Positions 40,257 to 49,127 of a DNA stretch of 64,000 bases are shown one piece after another. Every line of letters starts with the position of its first letter. Positions within the stretch are counted from its first letter, which is position 1. The notes under the pieces are model-generated. The model searched no databases and was not told the DNA's origin. It saw only the letters and a program-made list of their open reading frames with translations. Both the position numbers and the translations under genes were made by a program. Source of the DNA: JACVRM01 sp963809765 (lineage in GTDB: Bacteria; Actinomycetota; Thermoleophilia; Gaiellales; Gaiellaceae); the NCBI GenBank assembly GCA_963809765.1, contig CAWEKT010000003.1:310001-374000 (forward strand), in the 5' to 3' direction.

Positions 40257-41059
40257 CCGGCCCGCGATCCCCACGAGCGAGCCGTCGTCGCTCAGGCGTG
40301 CCGCCTCGCGCACGCTGCTCTTCCGCGCGGCGCTCGCGCTTGCGCTGGTGGGCTCGCTCGCGCTCGCCTTCGTCGTGGCGCGCGGCGCGGACGAGCGTCA
40401 CGCGCCGTTCATCCCCTCGGGAACGACCGGCATGGTCGTCCTGGACCTCTCCGCCAGCGTCTACGAGGCCGCGATGGGCCAGACGATCGAGCGCATGTCC
40501 CGCGAGGGCGAGCAGGCGGGGCTCGTCGCCTTCTCGGACGCGGGCTACGAGCTGCTTCCGCCCGGGACGCCGGCGCGCGAGCTGGTGCCGCTCCTGCGCT
40601 ACCTCAAGGCGGACCCGAACGCCGGCACCGAGCTGCCGGCAAACCCCTGGGCCGAGTTCCGGGCCGGGACGAGGATCTCGGCAGGGCTGCAGGTGGCGCG
40701 CGAGGCTCTGGAGCGCGACGGCGTCAGCCGCGGGTCGATCGTGCTGATCAGCGACCTCGAGATCCTCCCGGACGAGGTCGAGCGGCTCTCGCTCGAGATC
40801 GGTCGCATGTTCGACGCGGGCATGTCGATCAGGATCGTCCCGCTCGCTCCGAGCGACGAGAAGCGGCGGCTGATCGAGCAGCTCACCGGCCCCGGGCACG
40901 CTGCTTCGCGACCCCGGCACCGCGGGCGCGGTGCGCGCCCCCGAGGAGCGCAGCCTGAGCGCCGCGGCGCCGTGGGCGTTCGTCGGCGTCGCGTTCCTGC
41001 TCGTCCTGCTGCTGGCCGCCAACGAGCGGCTGCTCGCGCGGCTGGAGGTTCGCCGATGA
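40246..41059 (+). CDS. VWA-domain membrane protein, cluster 1 (one frameshift)
   Basis: About 270 residues from ATG 40246. Membrane span at 25-48 (LFRAALALALVGSLALAFVV), then a von Willebrand A domain with the metal site DLSAS in VVLDLSASVYEAAMGQ and LISDLEILPDEVERL. The frame is lost in the CCCCGGG at 40888-40897; dropping one base gives TLLRDPGTAGAVRAPEERSL, a second span (FVGVAFLLVLLLAANERLLA) and a TGA at 41057-41059. It overlaps the next gene as ATGA. Confidence 0.85.
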
Positions 41060-41686
41060 GGCGCCGGCGGCTCGCTGCTCTGGATCGTGGCCGGTCTCTG
41101 CGTCGTCCTGTCCGTCGCGCTCGCGGTGCTCGCGGTGGACGTCCTGCGTGCGCCGCAGCAGGTGACCGCCGACGACACCGCCTTCGCGGGCGCGCCGCTG
41201 CGCCTGCGCAACGGCTGGGACGACGTCTCCTTCCTGCCCGGCGACGTCACCGGCGACCTGCTCGGGCTCGAGGACGACCTCGCCTACCGCCGCGTCATCG
41301 CGCTGTACGCGCTGACCGACCCGCGTCGGGTGCAGATCACGACGCCCGAGCAGGAGGCGCTGCGCGGCGCGGCCGTGCGCGAGCTGTCGACCGAGCGGCG
41401 CAAGCAGCCGGACGCGAAGCGCAGGGCGCAGCTGCTCAACATGCACGGTGCGCTGACGATGGGCCGGTTCTCGTCCGACGCGCGGGAGCGCGACGCGAAC
41501 CTGAAGGAGTCGATCAGCTCGTTCCAGACCGCCCTCGCGCTGGATCCGAGCCACGCCGACGCGAAGTACAACCTCGAGCTCGCCCTCCGGGCCGCCGAGC
41601 CGGGCCAGCTGGCCGGCCAGAACCCAGACCGTGGCGCGGCGCGGGGCCGCCGGTCCGGGACCGGTCGCGCGGGCAGCGGCTACTAG
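41056..41686 (+). CDS. TPR-like membrane protein, cluster 1 (one frameshift)
   Basis: About 209 residues from ATG 41056. One extra base near 41072 breaks the start; without it the signal or anchor is LLLWIVAGLCVVLSVALAVL. The outer part has a TPR-like ending (SISSFQTALALDPSHADAKY then NLELALRAAEPG) and a Gly/Arg tail ending GRAGSGY. The cluster 2 homologue (44451) shares LDDDLAYRR-type text (here LEDDLAYRRVIALYA), DPSHADAKYNLEL and the final SGY. Confidence 0.8.
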
Positions 41687-41689
41687 ACC

Positions 41690-42709
41690 TTGCTCGGTGG
41701 CGCAACCAATGGCCTGGCCGCCGGAACGCTCCTACCGCTCGCCGAGCTCCGGCTGCTGACGCCGCACGCCCTGCTCTTCGCCCTCACGGCGCTGCTGCCG
41801 CTCGCCGTCTACGCGCTCCGGGAGCGGCGCGCCCGACGCGTCCGGGCGGTGCTCGACCTCGAGGAGCCGTCGCTCCGCTCGCGGCTGCCGCTCGTTGCCG
41901 CGCTCGCCGCCGTGCCGGCGCTGCTCGCGCTCGCCGCCGCGCAGCCGGTCGTCGACCAGACGCGGTCGCGGAGTGAGCGCACCGACGCCGAGGCGTTCTA
42001 CGTGATCGACATCTCCCGGTCCATGCTTGCTGCTGCCGACCCCGAGGCCCAGACCAGGTTCCTGCGGGCCGCGGACGCCGCGATCCGCCTACGGGACGCG
42101 ATCCCGGAGGTGCCGGTCGGCATCGCCTCGCTGACCGACCGCCTCCTGCCGCACGCCCTCCCGACGACCGACGCGCGCGTCTTCGCCCAGACGATGAACA
42201 AGTCGGTCGATATCGAGCGCCCCGGCCCGACGCTCTCGTACTCCAACCTCAAGGCGACGAGCTACGACGCCCTCGCCGACATCGTCACCGGCAAGTACTT
42301 CAAGCCGGAGGCGAGGAAGCGGCTGCTCGTGGTGCTGACTGACGGCGAGAGCCGGCCGCTCGCGGGCGAGCTCGTCCGGGCCTTCGAAGGGCAGCAGCCG
42401 CCGATCCAGACGATCTTCGTCCACGTCTGGGCGCCAGAGGAGCGGATCTACGAGACCGGTGTCGCCGAGGCCGGCTACGAGTCCGAGCGCTCCGCTCCGA
42501 GCTCCCTCGCCGGCGTCGCCGACCTGGTCGACGGCCAACTGTTCGCCGAGTCGGATCTGGACGCCGCAGAGGCCGCAATCAGGCAGGCGGCCGGCGAGGG
42601 CCCGACCCGCCTGCGCAAGCTCGAGGGCGAACGTCTGGCGCTCATGCCCTGGGTGACGCTCGCCGCACTGGTGCCGCTCGCGTTCCTCCTGTACCGGCGG
42701 AACGTCTAG
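41690..42709 (+). CDS. VWA-domain membrane protein (BatA-like), cluster 1
   Basis: 339 residues from TTG 41690. Two membrane spans at the N-terminus (LLFALTALLPLAVYALRERR and LVAALAAVPALLALAAAQPV), a VWA domain with DISRSM in FYVIDISRSMLAAADPEAQ, TDRLLPHALPTTDA, VVLTDGESRPLAGELV, then a C-terminal span (TLAALVPLAFLLYRR). Last gene of cluster 1. No clear ribosome site precedes the TTG, so the start is uncertain. Confidence 0.85.
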   Translation: MLGGATNGLAAGTLLPLAELRLLTPHALLFALTALLPLAVYALRERRARRVRAVLDLEEPSLRSRLPLVAALAAVPALLALAAAQPVVDQTRSRSERTDAEAFYVIDISRSMLAAADPEAQTRFLRAADAAIRLRDAIPEVPVGIASLTDRLLPHALPTTDARVFAQTMNKSVDIERPGPTLSYSNLKATSYDALADIVTGKYFKPEARKRLLVVLTDGESRPLAGELVRAFEGQQPPIQTIFVHVWAPEERIYETGVAEAGYESERSAPSSLAGVADLVDGQLFAESDLDAAEAAIRQAAGEGPTRLRKLEGERLALMPWVTLAALVPLAFLLYRRNV

Positions 42710-42741
42710 CGCCACGACCTGCCGCGCAGCGAGCTACCGCG

Positions 42742-42774
42742 GATGAGTTAGTGGCTGACAGCCACTAACTCATC
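42742..42774. repeat. Perfect 33-bp palindrome between the converging clusters
   Basis: Arms 42742-42757 and 42759-42774 (GATGAGTTAGTGGCTG, one A, then its complement) match at all 16 positions. It is 32 bp past the VWA gene of cluster 1. It belongs to the GTGGCTG-x-CAGCCAC family (4792-4810, 42805-42819, 12417-12431). It could end transcription from both sides. Confidence 0.85.
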
Positions 42775-42804
42775 AGTATCGGCGCTCCGAAGCCAAGTGA
42801 GCTT

Positions 42805-42819
42805 GTGGCTGTCAGCCAC
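42805..42819 (+). terminator. Palindrome GTGGCTG-t-CAGCCAC followed by TTTCTCTTTC
   Basis: Perfect 7-bp arms (42805-42811, 42813-42819), then a T-rich run. It is 31 bp after the palindrome 42742-42774 and may be a plus-strand terminator of cluster 1. Confidence 0.6.
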
Positions 42820-42883
42820 TTTCTCTTTCAAGCCGGGCTGCGCGGTGCCGCGAGGCCGCACGCGAAACGCGGTGGGCGTCTCC

Positions 42884-43441
42884 TCAGCGCTGGTCGCAGG
42901 CCTTCGAGGCCCGCAGCCAGCCGCCCTTGCGGCCGACCTCGGCGACGGCAATCAGCACGCCACTCGGCTGCATTCGAACGACCAGCCGCTTCCCGCCCGG
43001 GATGTCGCGCGCCTGCACGACGACGCGCCCGGTCTGCAGGCACGCGAACCGCGGACCCGACGCCCAGCCGTCGCGGACGGCGGCACGCGCCCGCAGGCGC
43101 GTCGGCTTCGGATCGGTGCCTTTCGGTGCCGTCGTGTTGCAGAAGCTGCCGAGGCGCGACTGCCCGCTGGTGACCCAGCCGTACATCGCGATCCCGTTGG
43201 TCGAGGTCGGGCCCCCGAGGCTCCAGACGGCCACAACCGTCTTGCGATCCGGGATGCCGAAGCGACCGGCATTGAAGTTGAACTGGTACTCGGAGTCGCG
43301 GTCGCCGAGGATCTGGACGTTGAAGAAGCTCCCCTGGCGTTCGCAGACACGCGCCTGCACGTCGATCGTGGCCGTGCCGCCGCCGCCGGCAGCAGCGAGG
43401 GCGGCGAGAGCGGCAAGCGGGATGAGGATGAGTCGAAGCAT
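42884..43441 (-). CDS. Secreted four-cysteine protein between the two MoxR clusters
   Basis: 185 residues, ATG 43441. Signal peptide at 1-22 (LRLILIPLAALAALAAAGGG). It keeps the four-cysteine plan of the proteins at 31.5-37.3 kb in a shorter, more distant form: VQARVCERQG, SFCNTTAPKG, FACLQTGRVVVQAR, ASKACDQR. The usual DRTxxC start is absent. It lies 16 bp after the end of the last gene of cluster 2 on the same strand, so it may be co-transcribed with that cluster. Confidence 0.7.
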   Translation of the reverse strand: MLRLILIPLAALAALAAAGGGGTATIDVQARVCERQGSFFNVQILGDRDSEYQFNFNAGRFGIPDRKTVVAVWSLGGPTSTNGIAMYGWVTSGQSRLGSFCNTTAPKGTDPKPTRLRARAAVRDGWASGPRFACLQTGRVVVQARDIPGGKRLVVRMQPSGVLIAVAEVGRKGGWLRASKACDQR

Positions 43442-43457
43442 CGGCTGGGCCTCCTAG

Positions 43458-44446
43458 TCAGCGGTCACGTCTGTAGAGCAGCAGTCCAAAGGGCAGGAAC
43501 GCCGCAGCGGCCAGGTACGGCGACAGCGCAGTGCGAACGCGTCGCTCGCCCTGCTCGAGCGTCGGGCCCGTCGCCGATCAGTGCCCGCGCCTCCGCGGCG
43601 GCCTCGCCGGCCTCGCCGTCTGCGAAGAGCTTGCTGTCCGGTGACGGAGGCGAGCGTCTCCATCGTCGGCCGCGCCAGCCCGTCGGGCCGGTACTGCGGC
43701 TCGGGAACGCCGCGGCTGAACACGCGATCGGCCGCGTTCCAGACGTGCACGAAGACCGGCAGCACCTCCGGCGGGCCGCGCAGCTTGCCCGCGACCTGGT
43801 CGGCGGCGTAGGGAAGGCTCTCGCCGTCGGTGACGACGACGATCACGCGCCGTTGCGCGGTGGGCGAGAAGAAGTTGAGCTCGTTCATCTTCCCGATCGC
43901 GTCGAGCCTCGTGACCTGGGCGAGGAATCCGGACTGCGGCGGCGGGTTCTCGACGCCGATCGCCTTGTCGAGCGTGACGCGGAAGACGTCGGCGTCGACC
44001 GTCGGGAAGAGGTGGGGCAGCACCCGGTCGGTCAGGGAGGCGATGCCGACGGGTACGTCGGGCATCGTCTGCCGCACCGCCTCGGCGACGTCCTTCGCCC
44101 GGTCGAGGCGCATGGCCGAGTCCGGGTTGCGCTGCGCGAGCATCGAGCGGGTCGTGTCGATGACGACCCAGGCCTCGGCGTCGGTGCGGGCGAACCGGGT
44201 CGTGTCCCGCTGGACGACCGGCTGGGCGGCGGCGAGCCCGACGAGCCCGCCGCCGAGCAGGAGCAGGACGAGCGGCAGGTGCCGGAGCCGCCCGGTCGGC
44301 TCGGGCAGACCGATTGCGCCGCGAATCCGGGCAGCGCGACTGCCCATGCCGTACAGAGCAGCGAGAGGAACGGTGACGGCGAGCACCAGCAGCGCGCCCC
44401 ACGGGCTGGCGAAGCCGATCGACGCCTGGAGAGCTGTTTCCGGCAT
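43458..44446 (-). CDS. VWA-domain membrane protein (BatA-like), cluster 2 (two frameshifts)
   Basis: About 328 residues from ATG 44446. Membrane spans at the start (LLVLAVTVPLAALYGMGSRA, LVLLLLGGGLVGLAAAQPVV) and end (AAAAFLPFGLLLYRR). VWA metal site VVIDTTRSMLAQRNPDSAM, VGIASLTDRVLPHLFPTVDA, VVTDGESLPYAADQV. Two extra bases near 43635 and 43560 break the C-terminus; with them removed it reads GQKLFADGEAGEAAAEARAL, then TLEQGERRVRTALSPYLAAA, stop TGA at 43458-43460. It is the equivalent of 41690-42709. Confidence 0.85.
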
Positions 44447-44450
44447 CGGG

Positions 44451-45083
44451 CTAGTAGCCGCTGCCGGGGTCGCCGGTACCGGCGCCGCGCGATCCGCGTC
44501 CGCCCGGAGCCGGATCCTTGCCTCCGGCAGCCTCGGAGAGCTGCAGCTCGCGGCCACGCTGGAGCGAGAGCTCGAGGTTGTACTTCGCATCCTCGTTCGC
44601 GGGGTCGAGCGCGATCGCCCGCCGGAAGCTCCGGATGGCCGAGCCGAGCAGGATTGCCCGGTCCTGTTCCTCGGCGACGAGGCTGACGAGCGCGAGCACG
44701 CCGGCGAGATTGGCCGCGTCCGAGCGCCGGCTGGGCTCGCCGTCCGCCGTCGCGATCTGTACCAACCTCGTCTGCGCGTCGCTCCGGAGCACCGACAGGT
44801 TCGGGTCGGTGACGCCCGGCCCCTCGAGGCGCCCGAGCCGAAGGCCCTGGACGGCACGGCGGTACGCGAGGTCGTCGTCGAGACCGAGCACCGCGCGGGA
44901 GACCCGCCACGGCGCCAGCTCGCGGGGACGCCAGAGATCCGTGTCGTTCGGACTGGAGCGGTAGCGGGTGTCCGAGGAATCGAGTGTCCCCGGCCAGCTC
45001 CGGACGTCGTGCCCAACCGCGGCGAGCCCTGCTGCAAGCGCCAGCGCGATCACCGCACACAGCACCAGGACGGTTCGCCTCAT
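44451..45083 (-). CDS. TPR-like membrane protein, cluster 2
   Basis: 210 residues, ATG 45083. N-terminal anchor (VLVLCAVIALALAAGLAAVG), then LDDDLAYRRAVQGLRLGRLE and a TPR-like ending (AIRSFRRAIALDPANEDAKY, NLELSLQRGRELQL), with a Gly-rich tail GTGDPGSGY. Counterpart of 41056-41686. Here the frame is intact. It overlaps the preceding VWA gene by 4 bp. Confidence 0.85.
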   Translation of the reverse strand: MRRTVLVLCAVIALALAAGLAAVGHDVRSWPGTLDSSDTRYRSSPNDTDLWRPRELAPWRVSRAVLGLDDDLAYRRAVQGLRLGRLEGPGVTDPNLSVLRSDAQTRLVQIATADGEPSRRSDAANLAGVLALVSLVAEEQDRAILLGSAIRSFRRAIALDPANEDAKYNLELSLQRGRELQLSEAAGGKDPAPGGRGSRGAGTGDPGSGY

Positions 45084-45904
45084 GCCGAGCTCTCCCGGAG
45101 GGCGCGGGGCAAGCCGAGTCGCGTTCCGAACCCCTCGTGGAGCGCCAGGGCGGCGAAGCAGAGTCCGCCGAAGAGCAGCAGCCAGACAGGCGTAGAGCCG
45201 CGGACGCCGGTGGTCGGGTCGGGCGCGGCGCTCGAGAGCTCGTCCGTCTCGATGATCGCCTCGGAGCCCAGCGAGCCGCCGAAGAGGCGCATCCCGTCGC
45301 TGGTCGGCGAGAGCGGGACGACGCGGATCGTGTACTCCCGCTTGAGCTGCTGCAGGACGCGGGCGAGCTTGTCGAAGTCGTCAGGCGCCGTGTCCAGGTC
45401 GCTGAGGAGCAGGATCGAGCCCGGCGAGATGCCGTCGCGCTCGAGCATGGAGGCGGCGAGCTCGAGCGACTGCGAGATGCGCGTGCCGGCGCGGTAGCCC
45501 TGCTGCCAGGGGTTCGGCCTCGAGCCACGCGCGGGCGCGAGCAGCTCCATGATCGGCCGCAGCTCCCGAGCCGGAGTCCCCGGCGGCAGCAGCTCGTACG
45601 GGACGTCCGAGAAGACCACGAATCCGATCGGCTCGTTGGCGGCCATCACCTTCTCCAGCGCGCGGCGCCCGTCCCGGAGGTTGTCGTCGCCGATGCTCAG
45701 AGACAGGTCGGCGATCACGACCCCCGTCGTCCCCGTCGGCAGGAGCCCGGCGGGCTGCACGTGCAACGTGCGGGCCGACAGGACGGCGCCGGCGAGCGAG
45801 GCGAGGACGGCCGCGACCAGCGCCAGACGCACGACGCGGGTCCGGACGGACCGCCAGCCGCGCGGATTGGCGCCTGAGGCGTGCACGGACATGCGCCTAC
45901 GCAT
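45080..45904 (-). CDS. VWA-domain membrane protein, cluster 2
   Basis: 274 residues from ATG 45904 (overlapping the BatD-like stop by 8 bp; an ATG at 45892 is also possible). One N-terminal span (LALVAAVLASLAGAVLSART), VWA site VVIADLSLSIGDDNL, LLLSDLDTAPDDFDKLARVL, a C-terminal span (VWLLLFGGLCFAALALHEGF). Counterpart of 40246-41059. Confidence 0.88.
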   Translation of the reverse strand: MRRRMSVHASGANPRGWRSVRTRVVRLALVAAVLASLAGAVLSARTLHVQPAGLLPTGTTGVVIADLSLSIGDDNLRDGRRALEKVMAANEPIGFVVFSDVPYELLPPGTPARELRPIMELLAPARGSRPNPWQQGYRAGTRISQSLELAASMLERDGISPGSILLLSDLDTAPDDFDKLARVLQQLKREYTIRVVPLSPTSDGMRLFGGSLGSEAIIETDELSSAAPDPTTGVRGSTPVWLLLFGGLCFAALALHEGFGTRLGLPRALRESSA

Positions 45905-46934
45905 GGCTGCGATCTCCGTTCGGCGGTGGCTCGGGCTCGGGCAACGCGTCCAACTCCGCCTCGTCCTCCTCGAGGCCGAGGCGCGGCCGCAGTTCCTCGG
46001 CGAGCGGGGTCGTCCGCTCCACCTCCGGCGCGTGGCGCGACCATGCAAGCTCCCGCGCGCGGCGCGCGAGCTCGTCGTCCCCCCGTCCGGCCAGGGCAGC
46101 TGCGAGCAACTCGAGCGCGCGACGGCGATCGGCGGCGCCGTTGACGGCGGCGCCGTCCACAAGCAGCTTCAGGGCGTGCTCGAGCGGCGACAGCGGCGGC
46201 GGGGGCGGCGGCGGCTCCTCGACCTCGACCGCCTGCGGGCGCCTGCGTGGGCGGGCGACCCAGGCGAGCCCGAGCCCGACGAGCGCCAGCACCCCGGCGG
46301 CCGCGAAGAGCGGCACCTGGACCGTGTCCGGGTCGACTCGGAAGGAGGCGGCCGGCATCCCCACGAGGTCTGCGCGCCACGGCATGTCGAACGGGCTGCT
46401 GCCGCTGCCGGGCGCGGGCGGCGTCGACTCGTCGTCCAGCCGGCTCGAGACCTTGAGCCTCGGCCACGCGATGACGATCGGATCGGCCGGGGTGTCGCCG
46501 ATCGACCCGTACGTCACGGTGACGGGTTGAAAGGGCACGGTAAAGCCGGTCGCCGGCGGGAGGCACACGCTCTGGACGCAGCGCAGCCGCCAGGTCGTTC
46601 GCAGGTGGGTCGTCGACTCCCCGTCCGTCCGCGTCTCAAGCGGCTTTCCGAGGGGCTCCCACGGATCGAAGTTCGTAACGACCTCGACGGAGCCCGGCCG
46701 GACACGGGCGCGGTCGAGCGTCACGTCGACCCGCGCGGTCACCGTGTCGCCGAAGTAGACCTTCTCCGGCGAGAGCAGCACGCGCGTCTCGATCGGCGCC
46801 GCCGGATCGGGCGGCACGGGCGAGACGGCTCCCGTGTCGCGGTCACGCGGCGCGACCAGCACGACCCCGACGACCGCGACGGCCACCAGCGCCAGCGCGG
46901 CCAGCCCGGCGAACGTGAGGATGCGGCGCCTCAC
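45897..46934 (-). CDS. BatD-like membrane protein, cluster 2
   Basis: 345 residues. N-terminal anchor (ILTFAGLAALALVAVAVVGV), no lipobox; an outer domain (VLLSPEKVYFGDTVTARVDV) with the cysteine pair LRCVQSVCLPP, a second span (VPLFAAAGVLALVGLGLAWV), and a cytoplasmic tail rich in Pro/Glu. Counterpart of 39255-40256, which has a lipobox instead of an anchor. It overlaps the DUF58 gene by 4 bp. Confidence 0.82.
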   Translation of the reverse strand: MRRRILTFAGLAALALVAVAVVGVVLVAPRDRDTGAVSPVPPDPAAPIETRVLLSPEKVYFGDTVTARVDVTLDRARVRPGSVEVVTNFDPWEPLGKPLETRTDGESTTHLRTTWRLRCVQSVCLPPATGFTVPFQPVTVTYGSIGDTPADPIVIAWPRLKVSSRLDDESTPPAPGSGSSPFDMPWRADLVGMPAASFRVDPDTVQVPLFAAAGVLALVGLGLAWVARPRRRPQAVEVEEPPPPPPPLSPLEHALKLLVDGAAVNGAADRRRALELLAAALAGRGDDELARRARELAWSRHAPEVERTTPLAEELRPRLGLEEDEAELDALPEPEPPPNGDRSHA

Positions 46935-47833
46935 GCGGCTCTCCGCGTCAGTCGCGCGTCGGCCCAGTCGAGGAACGAGCCGAGGATGCCCGCCTCCTCG
47001 GCCGTGCCGACGACCACCGGGTCGGCGTCGAGCGAGCGAAGCGAGACGACGAGCTCCTCGAGCCGCGCCTCGTGTCTCGTCCGCTGCTCGGCGACCTCGG
47101 CGGCGCTGAGCCGCTCGGGCGCGCCGCGGCCCGTCCGCGGGTTGCGGAATGGCAGCTCGATGCCGGCGACAGGCGGAAAGCTCTGCTCCCAGGTCGGATC
47201 CTGGATCACGACCGGAACGAGATCCCAGCGGTGCTCGAGCGCGGCCACGATGAGCTGCTCGGAGGGCGGCGGCACGAAGTCGGAGAGCAGGAAGACGAAC
47301 GAGCCCGGAGCCACCGCGCGCCGGTGCTCCATCAGGTGCTCCAGCGCGAGGTCGAGCGTTGTCGCCGGCGCGTCGAACGGGCCGCCGGCGAGCCGCTCCT
47401 CGAGATCCTCGCGCAGGCGCCGCACCGTTCGCGGCGCCAGCCAGAACGGCTCGCCGTCGCCGTGGTCGACGTAGCCGACGAACCCGCCGACCTTCGCAGC
47501 GCTCTCGAGCACGAGCAGCGCTGCCTCGCGCATCGCGCCCGCCTTGTCGAGCCAGGGCAGCGGCGGCGAGAAGAACGACATCTCCGGCCGCCGGTCGCAG
47601 ACGATGACCACGCGCGGTGCCTCGTCTGCATAGTGCTCGCGCATCACGAACTCGTCGCTGCCCCTCGCCGAGGAGAGCCGGGCGGACGAGGCCCAGTCGA
47701 TGCCGTGGACGTCGTCGCCCGCGACGTACGGCCGCGACCCGGCGACGTCGGAGCCGCTGCCGCGACGCAGGCTGCGCATCGTCCCGAAGGAGAGACCGAT
47801 CAGCCTGCCGCGCGGGACGAGCGGAAAGCTCAC
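46931..47833 (-). CDS. DUF58 family protein, cluster 2
   Basis: 300 residues from GTG 47833 (GGGGAG seven bases upstream), giving VSFPLVPRGRLIGLSFGTMR, which lines up with the cluster 1 protein; the extra 19 residues back to 47890 come from repeat DNA. DUF58 site GDDVHGIDWASSARLSSARG and VWA-like half VVIVCDRRPEMSFF, FVFLLSDFVPPPSEQLIVAA. Counterpart of 38359-39258. Confidence 0.9.
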   Translation of the reverse strand: MSFPLVPRGRLIGLSFGTMRSLRRGSGSDVAGSRPYVAGDDVHGIDWASSARLSSARGSDEFVMREHYADEAPRVVIVCDRRPEMSFFSPPLPWLDKAGAMREAALLVLESAAKVGGFVGYVDHGDGEPFWLAPRTVRRLREDLEERLAGGPFDAPATTLDLALEHLMEHRRAVAPGSFVFLLSDFVPPPSEQLIVAALEHRWDLVPVVIQDPTWEQSFPPVAGIELPFRNPRTGRGAPERLSAAEVAEQRTRHEARLEELVVSLRSLDADPVVVGTAEEAGILGSFLDWADARLTRRAA

Positions 47834-47870
47834 CGAGCGGCTCCCCGCGGTCGGCCGCAGGACGTTGTCG

Positions 47871-47938
47871 AACGGCTCGGGTCGGTCCACTGCGGGAAAA
47901 GCGAACGGCTGGGGTCAGTCCCCTGCGGGGACAGACCC
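47871..47938. repeat. Tandem repeat and hairpin between moxR and the DUF58 gene
   Basis: Two tandem 27-bp units start at 47871 and 47904 (GAACGGCTSGGGTCRGTCCM...) with 20 or more matches. The second merges into a hairpin 47912-47923 with 47927-47938 (GGGTCAGTCCCC / GGGGACAGACCC, one mismatch, loop TGC). The same GGGTCAGTCCCC is in the metH hairpin 12471-12521. It adds the 141-bp gap that separates moxR from the DUF58 gene; in cluster 1 they overlap by 4 bp. Confidence 0.75.
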
Positions 47939-47974
47939 TTGGTGAGCGCTCGGCCGCGCATCACGGCCAGCTCG

Positions 47975-49033
47975 CTACAGCCGCTCGGGCGCCGGCGCCG
48001 GCGGGACCTCCCCGCCGAAGAGCGGGTCGGAAGCCGACCCCGGGCTCGGCGCGTGCTCGAGGCAGCGCTGCTTGAACTCCTCGATCGCCTGCGGCCAGCC
48101 GACAGCGCGGGCACGGGCGACGAAGGTGGGCTTGAAGACGATGCGGTGGACGACGACCGGCACGAAGAGCCGCTCGACGTCCTGCGGGAGGACGTGGCTG
48201 CGGCCGTCGAGCAGCGCCCAGGCGCGGGCCGCACGCTCGAGCGCCAGCGTGCCGCGCACCGAGCCGCCCATGACGATGTCGTCCATGGCACGAGTCGCCC
48301 GAACGAGCTCGACGAGCCAGCGGCGCAGGAGGTCGTCGATGTAGACGTGCTGCGCGGCAAGCCGGAGCGCATGGACCTCCTCGATCGAGACGACGGGCCC
48401 GAGCCGCTCGATCGGGTGCTCGAAGCGCTGCTCGTCGAGGATGCGCAGCTCGTCGTCGAGGCCCGGATAGCCGAGCCAGGTCTTGAGGAAGAAACGGTCG
48501 AGCTGCGCCTCCGGCAGGGGGAAGGTGCCCTCGTACTCGATCGGGTTCTCGGTCGCGATCAGCAGGAAGGGATCGGGCAGCGGCCGCGTGACGCCGTCGA
48601 CGGTCACCTGCTGCTCCGCCATCGCCTCGAGCAGCGCCGACTGGGTCTTCGGCATCGCTCGGTTGATCTCGTCGACGAGGACGACGCTGGCGAAGATCGG
48701 CCCCGGCCGGAATTCGAAGTCCCGCGAGCGCTGGTCGAAGACCGACAACCCGGTGACGTCGGTCGGCTGCAGGTCGGGCGTGCACTGGATGCGCGACGGC
48801 ACGGCGCCTTCGATCGACGCTGCGATCGCCCGCGCCAGGATCGTCTTGGAGGTCCCGGGGACGTCCTCGAGCAGGACGTGGCCACCACAGGCGAGCGCTG
48901 CGAGGACGAGCTTGATCTCCTCGGTCTTGCCGTAGACGACCGTCTCGATGTTGGCGAGGAACCGGCCGGCAACATCCGTGGCCGCCCCCAGGCGGTCCTC
49001 CTCCAGCAGCATGCTGCCTCTGTCGGCGTCCAT
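47975..49033 (-). CDS. MoxR-type AAA+ ATPase, cluster 2
   Basis: 352 residues, ATG 49033. Walker A GHVLLEDVPGTSKTILARAI, Walker B VVLVDEINRAMPKTQSALLE, sensor 1 LIATENPIEYEGTFPLPEAQ, LDRFFLKTWLGYPGLDDELR, lid VRGTLALERAARAWALLDGR. Longer at both ends than cluster 1 (start MDADRGSMLLEEDRLGAATD; Pro-rich tail). Counterpart of 37364-38362. Confidence 0.92.
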   Translation of the reverse strand: MDADRGSMLLEEDRLGAATDVAGRFLANIETVVYGKTEEIKLVLAALACGGHVLLEDVPGTSKTILARAIAASIEGAVPSRIQCTPDLQPTDVTGLSVFDQRSRDFEFRPGPIFASVVLVDEINRAMPKTQSALLEAMAEQQVTVDGVTRPLPDPFLLIATENPIEYEGTFPLPEAQLDRFFLKTWLGYPGLDDELRILDEQRFEHPIERLGPVVSIEEVHALRLAAQHVYIDDLLRRWLVELVRATRAMDDIVMGGSVRGTLALERAARAWALLDGRSHVLPQDVERLFVPVVVHRIVFKPTFVARARAVGWPQAIEEFKQRCLEHAPSPGSASDPLFGGEVPPAPAPERL

Positions 49034-49127
49034 CGTCCCTGTCCTCGTCGTCGGGGTCAGTCGGCGGCGCCCCGGCGCCGTACGCTCTGAGACGTGCAGC
49101 GGGGGCCGAAGTTGGCTCGCAGCGAGC

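Noticed and set aside
40880..41080. Programmed ribosomal frameshift in the VWA and TPR genes
   Set aside because: No slippery heptamer or downstream stem, and the same sort of shift appears in unrelated genes.
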